Of a DNA stretch of 5,347 nucleotides, positions 1-5,347 are shown one piece after another. The position numbers and the translations under genes are program-made. Under the pieces are notes generated by a model. It saw only the letters and a list, made by a program, of their open reading frames with translations, ran no database searches and was not told the DNA's origin. Source of the DNA: Verrucomicrobia bacterium UBA4286 (GTDB lineage: Bacteria > Verrucomicrobiota > Kiritimatiellia > RFP12 > UBA1067); assembly GCA_002395905.1 (NCBI GenBank), contig DGVK01000060.1, positions 1-5,347 on the forward strand, given 5' to 3'. Each line of letters opens with the position of its first letter. The first letter of the stretch is position 1.

Positions 1-176
1 TCGACGAGATCCTCCACGTCCGCCTCGAGAAGGCCTTCGCGCTCCTCGCCGAAACGGACACGGCCATCGGCGCCGTCCCGGCGCTCTGCGGCTTCCGCTG
101 CAACCGCACGCTCGACGCCCTCTTCCGCTCCCGCACGGGTCTTTCCATGCGGGACTGGCGGAAGCGGACTCGATGA
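1..176 (+). CDS. AraC/XylR-family transcriptional regulator, C-terminal end (partial)
   Basis: Only the last 57 codons are present, read in frame from base 3 to the TGA at 174-176; the gene begins upstream of the window. The translation shows the second helix-turn-helix of an AraC-type DNA-binding domain. The segment EILHVRLEKAFALLAE matches the linker helix that joins the two HTH motifs, followed by the hallmark CGF and then FRSRTGLSMRDWRKR, which corresponds to the family pattern of F-[RK]-x-x-x-G-x-[ST]-P-x-x-[WYF]-R. The style is closest to the XylR-like regulators common in Verrucomicrobiota and Lentisphaerae, which usually carry an N-terminal sugar-binding domain; that domain cannot be seen here. 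The position before the SP normally filled by an aromatic (as in YFSRVF) is altered to TLDALF. It lies 122 bases upstream of the LamG gene on the same strand, but the intervening promoter suggests separate transcription. Family call is firm; ligand and targets are unknown. Confidence 0.85.
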   Translation, partial: DEILHVRLEKAFALLAETDTAIGAVPALCGFRCNRTLDALFRSRTGLSMRDWRKRTR

Positions 177-191
177 TTTTTTTTCGCAAAA

Positions 192-224
192 TTGAAACTT
201 TTTTCTTCCGCTTTCCCCTATAAT
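192..224 (+). promoter_or_regulatory. Putative sigma-70-like promoter for the LamG gene
   Basis: A perfect TATAAT box lies at 219-224 inside an AT-rich island (about 177-224) that stands out from the GC-rich flanks. The best -35-like hexamer is TTGAAA at 192-197, but the 21-base spacer is longer than the usual 17. A weaker ACTTTT at 197-202 would give a 16-base spacer. The start of transcription would be near 230, leaving a GC-rich leader of about 65-70 bases before the ATG at 299. The -10 box is seen directly; its use as a promoter is inferred. Confidence 0.55.
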
Positions 225-286
225 GAGTCGCGTGCGAGGATGCGCCCCGTTCGGCGGCGCCGCCCGCCCCCGAAAAAAGAATTCCC

Positions 287-291
287 GAGGA
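287..291 (+). promoter_or_regulatory. Ribosome binding site of the LamG gene
   Basis: GAGGA is placed 7 bases before the ATG at 299, which is ideal Shine-Dalgarno spacing. It supports this start, as does the signal peptide that begins immediately at that Met. Confidence 0.75.
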
Positions 292-298
292 CTCAGAC

Positions 299-3200
299 AT
301 GAAACACATCCATGCCGCTTCGATTCTCGCCGCCCTTTCCCTGGCGGCGCTTCCCGCCCTTGCAGGCGTGAAATACTGGGACAATCCCGATTTCAAGGCC
401 TTCGACGTGGGCGACTACGTTCAGGACGGCCTCGTCGTCAACTACGACGGCATCCGCAACGCCGGCCCGAACGCCGACCACGACCCAGAAGCTGAAACAT
501 GGGTCAATTGCGTCAATTCCACGAAATGGCCCCTTCTTTGGTGCTCGTACATCTGGAACGAGTCCACTTCCAAATATGATTGGAAGAAGAGCAATACATC
601 AGAAGGCGCATGGGCCAACGATGGGTTTGTCTTTGACGGGCTCACATATTTCGCCAAGTGGAATGACGGCAATCCTGTTGCCCTCGGTCCAGACTATTCA
701 TATCAGTTTGGCACAGACGGAACGATTTCGACGCAGAAACAGAACACGCAGTATTTGATAGTCCCGTCTTCCAACTGGGACAAAGGCGGTGTTGGTCTGC
801 GAAAGTCGGCTGGCGGCGGCACAACTGCAAACAGCGTTTATGGCATTGACACAACCCTGAACTCGACACGTCCATATTTTACGGCAGCTGGCGGGAAACT
901 CGGGTACGTCAGCTATATTGTCGATTATTCCACCACAAAGAAAGAATATATCACAGATGGCGCGTCCATTCCAACCGCAAGCGGCACAACTGTGGCTATT
1001 TCAACGACCCCGAGCAAGTCCTACACATGGTTCAGTCTCGGAGGATTCCATTCGCACGAAAAGCCTACAGCCATTGCGGAGCTTGAAGGTTTTACAGGCA
1101 CGATTCACTTTTTCCGCATCTACTCAAAAGCACTTAACAGCGAGGAACTAGGATGGAATCGCGTCGTGGATGAAGCCCGCTATTACGGTCGTGTAGCCCC
1201 TATCCCCGTCACAAACGCCGTTGTGACGGCAAACTTCCCAGACGTATCAGGCAACACACCCAATGGCACATACGCGGTTGATGCTTCCGGCTATACATTC
1301 TCCGCGCCGGCATCGGTTGTATACAAAGGCCGCACCTATACGCTTTCTGGATACAAAGTTGAAACGATGTCCAATGGCGCTTGGTCGCTTAAAGAAGAAT
1401 CTGATTCCGCCAGTGCAGCATCGATTTCTGTCGCAGCAGGCGATTGCGTGCGCATCACATGGAAGTGGGCGCAGGGTGATGGCATCGTGACTTACGATGT
1501 GAGTGATTATGTGCAAGACGACTTGCTTGTCCATTACGACGGCATCTGCAATGTCGGGCAAAACATCGCACACGACGGCACCACGACCAAGTGGATCAAC
1601 CTTGGTTCCGGCGGTGCAACATATGATATGAAACGAGTGCAAAAAGTCGCTGGCGATCAAGGATACTGGTGCGATGATGGGTATCGGTTTGAAGGCAACT
1701 CAGCGTTCGAAAGCGGCAAACACGATGGCAACTGGCTGACGTATTCGTTCCAATGGGTAGTTGACGCCAAAGCATCTGAGCGTAAATACAGTCCGCCGTA
1801 TCTTTTCTCCGCTGGATGGAATACGTTCGCGTTTGGCATGGGCGACAATCCAAAGGCTGGTTGTTTTCACTACAATACGCAAGGCGCGAGTCATCGACCC
1901 TATATCCTGAATAGTGCCAAGGAATACACATACGCCACTGCAATATCTGATGCGGATAAAAAGGAAATCAAGTTCTTTGAAGGAACGACTGCACCCACAT
2001 CCGGCGGCTTGGCCGACGGCTACTACAAATTCGGCGATGACGCCACGATGTCCGCGAATACATACAAAGCAGACACTTACACGGTTGCAGGCTATGGTTC
2101 GAACAATGGACAGTTCGTGGGGACAATAAAGAATATCCGCATCTACACCCGCGTCCTTACCGATGCAGAGATTGCACACAACCGCCGCGTTGACAACTGG
2201 AGATTCTTCGGGATCTATGAACCAGAGACTACCAATGTCGTTGTTCTGTCCACATATACCTACTTGCATGGCAATGAGGCTGATGGCCCATATGAGATTG
2301 CAGGCTCCTATACATTCACAGCGCCCGAGACCGTGACAGCTGAGAATGGCATTACGTATAAGCCTGATGGATATACAATCGAAACTTGGAGCGGCACCGA
2401 TTGGGTAGACGCAACCAAGCATTCCGGGAACACCTACGCCTATACAACCGCTGCAGGAAAAGTTCGCCTCACATGGCATTGGAAGGCAACGTATGGTTGC
2501 CGCTCTGCTGCCGATTATACGATTGACGACCTTGCATCAGGCGCGGTAATGCATTTTGACGGCATCTACAATGCCGGCATCGGAACACATAGCGATTCCG
2601 CAACAAAGTGGATCAACCTAGGCACTGCAGGGAGCAACCTTGACGCTTCGCTGGCAGGTTCCGCCGACGATAGCGCATGGACGGAATATGGATACAACTT
2701 CAAGGGCAAGCGCAAGTTCATGACACCGAACGATGCGTCCAAATACATCCATATCGCACGCACATATACGCTACAATCTCTCGTTGATGCGCCATACGCA
2801 GACAACATTCACGCCGACGGCAACTACATCCTTGCAACAGGATGGAACCAAGGCTCTATTCAGATTCGCGGCACTCCGAAGACTACATGGTTCTTGACGC
2901 AACAGGCTTCTTACGACAATCGCCCTCGTTACACAGAAACCGGAGATGCTTTCTCGTATGCGACTGCTATTCTTGACGATGCAGCCAAGACCGCCGTTGT
3001 GTTTCCTGGAACAAAGGCGCCGACGAGTGGTACGGTCACAACTGGATACAAACAATTTTCGTCAATGCTGGATTCATTTGACTGGTATGTCCACATCGGA
3101 GGAGCGAATTTAGGCAATGGCCAGTTCCTTCGCGGAACTATCAAGAGCATCCGCTACTACGACCGCGTGCTTACAGAGGAGGAGCTTGTCAGAAACCGCA

Positions 3201-3541
3201 ACGTCGATTCGGCGCGCTACTTCGGCGAGCTGGCCGTGACGAACGTGTTGGTGACGACGAAGTACGCCGATGTTGCGGGCGACGAGGAGGTGCTTACCGA
3301 GGCCGCTGGCGCGTACAAGGTGGAGGGCCGCTGGACGTTCACCGCGACGAAGGTAAAGGGTGACAATGGAAAACTCAAAGATGTTGCTGGCTACTATACC
3401 GAGGAACTTGTGAACGGCGCATGGACAAACAAGGCCTGGCATGAAGGCACCAGCTACACATATCAAGAGGGTGTTGACGCGGCAACCATCCGCTTGACCT
3501 GGAGCGGCCCGCGCCCGGGCATGATGATCATCGTCAAGTAG
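299..3541 (+). CDS. Secreted protein with three tandem LamG-like + beta-sandwich units
   Basis: A 1080-residue protein of unknown function. Residues 1-22 form a signal peptide (basic start, hydrophobic core, ALPALA then cleavage before GVKYW), so it is exported. The mature part has three repeats of one architecture. A LamG/concanavalin A-like domain (about 36-298, 396-640, 737-976) opens with a [YF]-D-G-I-x-N-[AV]-G motif and closes with a G-T-I-x-x-x-R-[IY]-Y helix-strand segment ending in N-R-x-V-D-x-x-R-[YF]-[FY]-G. Each is followed by an 80-90 residue beta-rich, possibly Ig-like domain (303-390, 645-728, 979-1068) that starts TN-x-[LV]-V and ends in [IV]-R-[IL]-T-W. LamG-type folds commonly bind glycans or proteins, so a surface adhesion or carbohydrate-binding role is reasonable, but no catalytic domain is visible. 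No transmembrane anchor, LPXTG, PEP-CTERM or autotransporter barrel is seen; the chain ends PRPGMMIIVK. It appears to be a single-gene transcription unit, with a promoter upstream and a hairpin terminator downstream. GC content varies sharply within the gene. The coding call and domain type are solid; function and location after export are inferred. Confidence 0.88.
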   Translation: MKHIHAASILAALSLAALPALAGVKYWDNPDFKAFDVGDYVQDGLVVNYDGIRNAGPNADHDPEAETWVNCVNSTKWPLLWCSYIWNESTSKYDWKKSNTSEGAWANDGFVFDGLTYFAKWNDGNPVALGPDYSYQFGTDGTISTQKQNTQYLIVPSSNWDKGGVGLRKSAGGGTTANSVYGIDTTLNSTRPYFTAAGGKLGYVSYIVDYSTTKKEYITDGASIPTASGTTVAISTTPSKSYTWFSLGGFHSHEKPTAIAELEGFTGTIHFFRIYSKALNSEELGWNRVVDEARYYGRVAPIPVTNAVVTANFPDVSGNTPNGTYAVDASGYTFSAPASVVYKGRTYTLSGYKVETMSNGAWSLKEESDSASAASISVAAGDCVRITWKWAQGDGIVTYDVSDYVQDDLLVHYDGICNVGQNIAHDGTTTKWINLGSGGATYDMKRVQKVAGDQGYWCDDGYRFEGNSAFESGKHDGNWLTYSFQWVVDAKASERKYSPPYLFSAGWNTFAFGMGDNPKAGCFHYNTQGASHRPYILNSAKEYTYATAISDADKKEIKFFEGTTAPTSGGLADGYYKFGDDATMSANTYKADTYTVAGYGSNNGQFVGTIKNIRIYTRVLTDAEIAHNRRVDNWRFFGIYEPETTNVVVLSTYTYLHGNEADGPYEIAGSYTFTAPETVTAENGITYKPDGYTIETWSGTDWVDATKHSGNTYAYTTAAGKVRLTWHWKATYGCRSAADYTIDDLASGAVMHFDGIYNAGIGTHSDSATKWINLGTAGSNLDASLAGSADDSAWTEYGYNFKGKRKFMTPNDASKYIHIARTYTLQSLVDAPYADNIHADGNYILATGWNQGSIQIRGTPKTTWFLTQQASYDNRPRYTETGDAFSYATAILDDAAKTAVVFPGTKAPTSGTVTTGYKQFSSMLDSFDWYVHIGGANLGNGQFLRGTIKSIRYYDRVLTEEELVRNRNVDSARYFGELAVTNVLVTTKYADVAGDEEVLTEAAGAYKVEGRWTFTATKVKGDNGKLKDVAGYYTEELVNGAWTNKAWHEGTSYTYQEGVDAATIRLTWSGPRPGMMIIVK
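404..1468 (+). repeat. Protein repeat unit 1 (LamG-like + beta domain)
   Basis: Residues about 36-390. Shared landmarks are the YDGIRNAG motif (DNA 443-466), the closing FFRIYSKALNSEELGWNR segment, VVDEARYYG, then TNAVV and VRITWKW. This unit is the longest. It has an expanded stretch around residues 66-150 compared with units 2 and 3, and lacks the clean TKWINLG motif found in the other two (it has TWVNCVNSTKW instead). Confidence 0.75.
1484..2482 (+). repeat. Protein repeat unit 2 (LamG-like + beta domain)
   Basis: Residues about 396-728. It opens with DVSDYVQDDLLVHYDGICN, which closely matches the unit 1 opening DVGDYVQDGLVVNYDGIRN, then TKWINLG. It closes with GQFVGTIKNIRIYTRVL and NRRVDNWRFFG, then the beta domain ending VRLTWHW. 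The DNA core GACGGCATC, followed by a related nine bases, recurs at 446, 1538 and 2558 in the three units. Confidence 0.78.
2507..3502 (+). repeat. Protein repeat unit 3 (LamG-like + beta domain)
   Basis: Residues about 737-1068. It carries HFDGIYNAG and TKWINLG, and an internal block (NRPRY, then YATAILDDAAKTAV, then GTKAPTSG) that pairs with HRPYI, YATAISDADKKEI and GTTAPTSG of unit 2. It closes with GQFLRGTIKSIRYYDRVL and NRNVDSARYFG. Units 2 and 3 are more like each other than like unit 1. The final beta domain ends IRLTWSGPRPG instead of the W-x-W seen in the others, and runs straight into the C-terminus. Confidence 0.78.
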
Positions 3542-3566
3542 GCGCGCGAGAGAACGCTCCGGCCCG

Positions 3567-3605
3567 ATTGAAAGCCCCCGTCCTCAAATGGCGGGGGCTT
3601 TCAAT
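3567..3605. terminator. Hairpin terminator between convergent genes
   Basis: A perfect 14-bp inverted repeat has arms at 3567-3580 and 3592-3605 (core GAAAGCCCCCG / CGGGGGCTTTC) and an 11-base loop. It begins 25 bases after the LamG stop codon and lies 30 bases from the scpA stop codon on the other strand, so it probably serves both directions. There is no real T-tract beyond either arm; on the plus strand the right arm is followed by ATTCACG. Termination therefore rests on the strong stem and is inferred. Confidence 0.75.
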
Positions 3606-3635
3606 ATTCACGTCATGGAAAAGAAGACCGCGCGC

Positions 3636-4436
3636 TTATTCGTAGTCGTCGGGGTGTTCGAGCGGCTTGTCGTCCGGCTCTTCACGTGACGGCAGTATCG
3701 TTATCTCGTGGAACGCCGCGTTCTGATACACTATGACCCTGTGCTGGCGCAGCAGCTCAAGCAGGGCGAGGAATGTCACGATGATCTCGCCCTTGGGCGC
3801 GTCTTCCTTGAACAGCGTCGTGAACGAGACCTGCCCTTCCTTGCGAGTGCGGTCAAGGACGTAGTCCATTTTGTCCGGGACAGAGAACCTCACACCTTTA
3901 AGCTCTTCGTGGGGCATCTCGCTTGCACGCGCAAGAACCTCCTGGAAAGCCGAGAGCAGGTCATAGAGGTCGAGGTTGGCGAGAGCGCCGCGCGCGTCCG
4001 CCGCGGTCTTTTCGAACTTCGGCCGCCCGCCGCCGTAGTCGAAGGACTCCTGCGCCATCACCTCGAACTCGGCGAGCTTGCCGGCAGCGTCCTTGAACTT
4101 CTTGTACTCGATCAGCTGACGCACGAGGTCGAGGCGCGGGTCAACCCAATCCTCGTCCGTCCCTTCTTCGGTGGCGCGCCTGTCCACGGGCAGGAGCATC
4201 CGGCTCTTGATCACCATGAGCGTGGCGGCCATCACGATGAACTCGCCCGCCACGTCAAGGTTCAGCTGGCGCATCAGGTCGAGGTACTTCATGTACTGCG
4301 TCGTGACATGCTCGATCGGGATGTCGTAGATGTCCAGCTCCTCGCGGCGGATCAGGTACAGAAGAAGATCAAGGGGCCCCTCGAACACGTCGAGGTTCAC
4401 CTTGTAGTCTTCCGCTATGAGTTCCGCCTGCGCCAT
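3636..4436 (-). CDS. scpA: Segregation and condensation protein A (kleisin subunit)
   Basis: A 266-residue ScpA, close to the usual family length of about 240-270. ScpA is the kleisin that bridges the two heads of the SMC dimer and, with ScpB, forms the bacterial condensin that compacts and segregates the chromosome in the cytoplasm. The N-terminal domain is unmistakable: YKVNLDVFEGPLDLLLYLI (residues 11-29), then IPIEHVTTQYMKYL (39-52), and the helix with AATLMVIKSRMLLP (70-83). A more variable acidic middle (about 84-150) leads to the C-terminal winged helix (about 195-250), with VSFTTLF and FLALLELLRQHRV, which contacts the SMC head. The start Met sits 10 residues before the conserved YKVNLD, as is usual; the Shine-Dalgarno match in front of it is poor (only AGAGA), suggesting translational coupling. 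It follows the thioredoxin-like gene by 29 bases. The usual partner scpB does not follow; the gene runs into a terminator. Confidence 0.96.
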   Translation of the reverse strand: MAQAELIAEDYKVNLDVFEGPLDLLLYLIRREELDIYDIPIEHVTTQYMKYLDLMRQLNLDVAGEFIVMAATLMVIKSRMLLPVDRRATEEGTDEDWVDPRLDLVRQLIEYKKFKDAAGKLAEFEVMAQESFDYGGGRPKFEKTAADARGALANLDLYDLLSAFQEVLARASEMPHEELKGVRFSVPDKMDYVLDRTRKEGQVSFTTLFKEDAPKGEIIVTFLALLELLRQHRVIVYQNAAFHEITILPSREEPDDKPLEHPDDYE

Positions 4437-4465
4437 CGTCTCTGTTTTCTCGAGCGATTACCCGA

Positions 4466-5200
4466 TCACTTCTTCTTGCCCTTGGCTTTCTTGGCCTTGC
4501 CGGACTTGTCGTTCTCGAGGAAGCTCTTGAGCATTTCGAATTGCCTCTCCTGCTTGGAGATAACCTCTTCCTTCTTCTTCTCCATGTGCGCGGGGACTTT
4601 CATCGCGCGGGCGTCCTTGAACGCCTTCTCGTAGATTTCGACGTACTTCTTGACGATGCGCCTCCCGGCCTCATTCATCTCCTTCTCCATCTCCTCTTCG
4701 GGGCGGTTCAGGACCTCCTCGATCGGGTCGATGTACTTCTTGACGTCCGGCGCGTACTTGGTCTCCTCCTCGATCTTCTCAAGATACCTCTCCGGACCGT
4801 TCTTGTCATAACCGAGTTTGGCCACCTCCTCGCCCTCGGCATCAAGGATGAGAACGGTCGGGAATCCGCCGATTTCATACTTCGACGTGAGCTTCCTGTT
4901 GTTCTTCTTGCCGTGCTCGGAGAGAAGATCCTTGTTCCGGGGATTGTCGATGTACACCAGCTCGTACTTTCCGACCGCGCCCTTGCGAAACGCCTCGGTC
5001 GAGAGGATTTCCTCCTCGAGCTTCTTGCACCACGTGCACCAGTCGCTGCCGCTGAACACGGCCACTACGTACCGCTTGTTTGCCTTGGCGCTCTTGAGCG
5101 CCGCGTCGAGGTTGTCGGTGAAACCCTGCGGCGTCGACGTCGCGGCAAGCGCCGTGGCGGCGAACATCGCCGCAATCGTTCTTAGCATGATTTTCGTCAT
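4466..5200 (-). CDS. Exported thioredoxin-fold protein with charged C-terminal extension
   Basis: A 244-residue protein. Residues 1-20 look like a signal peptide (MTKIMLRTIAAMFAATALAA), so the protein probably acts in the periplasm or is exported. Residues about 26-148 form a thioredoxin-like domain: VVAVFSGSDWCTWCKKLEEE contains the redox motif C55-T-W-C58, and GGFPT supplies the cis-proline at P114 opposite the active site. The S-x-x-W-C-x-W-C-K-x-[LM] form resembles the thioredoxin_7/DUF255-type or thioredoxin-related thiol-disulfide proteins common in Verrucomicrobiota and Bacteroidetes, rather than cytoplasmic TrxA. Residues about 150-230 are highly charged and helical, likely a coiled coil, and the last 12 residues are almost all Lys, Gly and Ala. 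A likely role is reducing or exchanging disulfides in exported proteins; the substrate is unknown. Start choice: the upstream AAGGGA supports Met1, while Met5 lacks any such site. It lies between trpS and scpA, probably co-transcribed. Confidence 0.88.
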   Translation of the reverse strand: MTKIMLRTIAAMFAATALAATSTPQGFTDNLDAALKSAKANKRYVVAVFSGSDWCTWCKKLEEEILSTEAFRKGAVGKYELVYIDNPRNKDLLSEHGKKNNRKLTSKYEIGGFPTVLILDAEGEEVAKLGYDKNGPERYLEKIEEETKYAPDVKKYIDPIEEVLNRPEEEMEKEMNEAGRRIVKKYVEIYEKAFKDARAMKVPAHMEKKKEEVISKQERQFEMLKSFLENDKSGKAKKAKGKKK

Positions 5201-5209
5201 TTTCGTTTT

Positions 5210-5215
5210 TCCCTT
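5210..5215 (-). promoter_or_regulatory. Ribosome binding site of the thioredoxin-like gene
   Basis: On the minus strand AAGGGA lies 9 bases before the ATG at 5200-5198, within an A-rich leader. It decides between Met1 and the in-frame Met5, which has no comparable site. Confidence 0.55.
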
Positions 5216-5253
5216 TTTGTGAGCTTCATGTGCTTTGTGGCTGAAAACTCGTG

Positions 5254-5347
5254 CTACAGGCCTACTGCCTTGCGAACCTTCTCCATCGTGGGGGCAGCAG
5301 CGGCGCGGGCGCGCTTCGCGCCGTCCTGCAGGATGTCCTCGAGCGCG
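5254..5347 (-). CDS. trpS: Tryptophanyl-tRNA synthetase, C-terminal end (partial)
   Basis: Only the last 30 codons are visible, ending in TAG at 5256-5254; the rest lies past the right edge. The translation reads ALEDILQDGAKRARAAAA and then PTMEKVRKAVGL. This matches the conserved end of bacterial class Ic TrpRS, where a [LI]-x-x-G-A-x-[RK]-A-R-x-x-A helix is followed by a T-[LM]-x-x-V-[RK]-x-A-[MV]-G-[LF] terminus. TrpRS charges tRNA-Trp with tryptophan in the cytoplasm. The catalytic HIGH and KMSKS motifs are outside the window, so the call rests on the tail alone. TyrRS does not end this way. It is followed after 53 bases by the thioredoxin-like gene on the same strand. trpS located close to scpA is known from several bacterial groups, which strengthens the call. 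Confidence 0.85.
   Translation of the reverse strand, partial: ALEDILQDGAKRARAAAAPTMEKVRKAVGL

Noticed and set aside
158..213. Complementary segments AAGCGGA (162-168) and TCCGCTT (207-213) flanking the T-run after the regulator stop
   Set aside because: The stem is only 7 bp with a 38-base loop, and the T-run lies inside the loop, so it is not a convincing terminator.
1700..2479. Minus-strand open frame of 259 codons inside the LamG gene
   Set aside because: It overlaps repeat unit 2 of a gene with consistent protein repeats and a good ribosome site; the antisense translation shows no family features.
299..3541. Diversity-generating retroelement target or phase-variable gene
   Set aside because: No reverse transcriptase, template repeat or simple-sequence slippage tract is present in the window, and the repeat differences include conservative substitutions throughout rather than adenine-specific ones.
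3708..4634. Long plus-strand open frame of 308 codons opposite scpA and the end of the thioredoxin-like gene
   Set aside because: It is fully antisense to a clear ScpA. High GC at third positions removes stops from the opposite strand, and its translation has no recognisable domain.
4541..5185. Plus-strand open frame of 214 codons opposite the thioredoxin-like gene
   Set aside because: Antisense to a gene with signal peptide, CxxC and cis-Pro motifs; the Leu- and Arg-rich translation is the mirror of its Glu- and Lys-rich codons.
1..5347. CRISPR array, tRNA gene, insertion sequence or attachment site
   Set aside because: No short regularly spaced direct repeats, tRNA-like cloverleaf, transposase or terminal inverted repeats were found by reading both strands.

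Overview
The window looks like a chromosomal segment of a GC-rich bacterium. The best guess is the Planctomycetes-Verrucomicrobia-Chlamydiae group, perhaps a gut Kiritimatiellia or Lentisphaeria relative. This placement is an inference from three things: a XylR/AraC-type regulator end, a large secreted multi-LamG protein with Verrucomicrobiota-like style, and a GC-rich housekeeping operon. No rRNA or other marker in the window confirms it.

Layout. Bases 1-176 (+) are the last 57 codons of an AraC/XylR-family regulator. An AT-rich stretch with a perfect TATAAT box then leads into one very large gene, 299-3541 (+). It encodes a 1080-residue protein with a signal peptide and three tandem units, each a LamG/concanavalin-like domain followed by a small beta-rich domain. 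A perfect 14-bp hairpin at 3567-3605 separates it from a convergent block on the minus strand. Read in transcription order, that block is the end of trpS (5347-5254), a secreted thioredoxin-fold protein (5200-4466), and scpA (4436-3636).

How the parts fit. The minus-strand genes are closely spaced (53 and 29 bases) and probably form one operon whose promoter lies beyond the window. trpS and scpA are housekeeping genes for tRNA charging and chromosome segregation. The thioredoxin-like gene between them is less expected. No scpB follows scpA in the window. The plus-strand LamG protein appears to be a separate single-gene unit with its own promoter and terminator, and is probably a surface or secreted binding protein.

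The most unusual signals are in the LamG gene. Its base composition is a patchwork (about 63-64% GC in end patches against about 50% in the interior, by hand count), its three units are diverged, and its C-terminus is a short hydrophobic tail with no recognised anchor. I see no convincing new defence or mobile system in this window.
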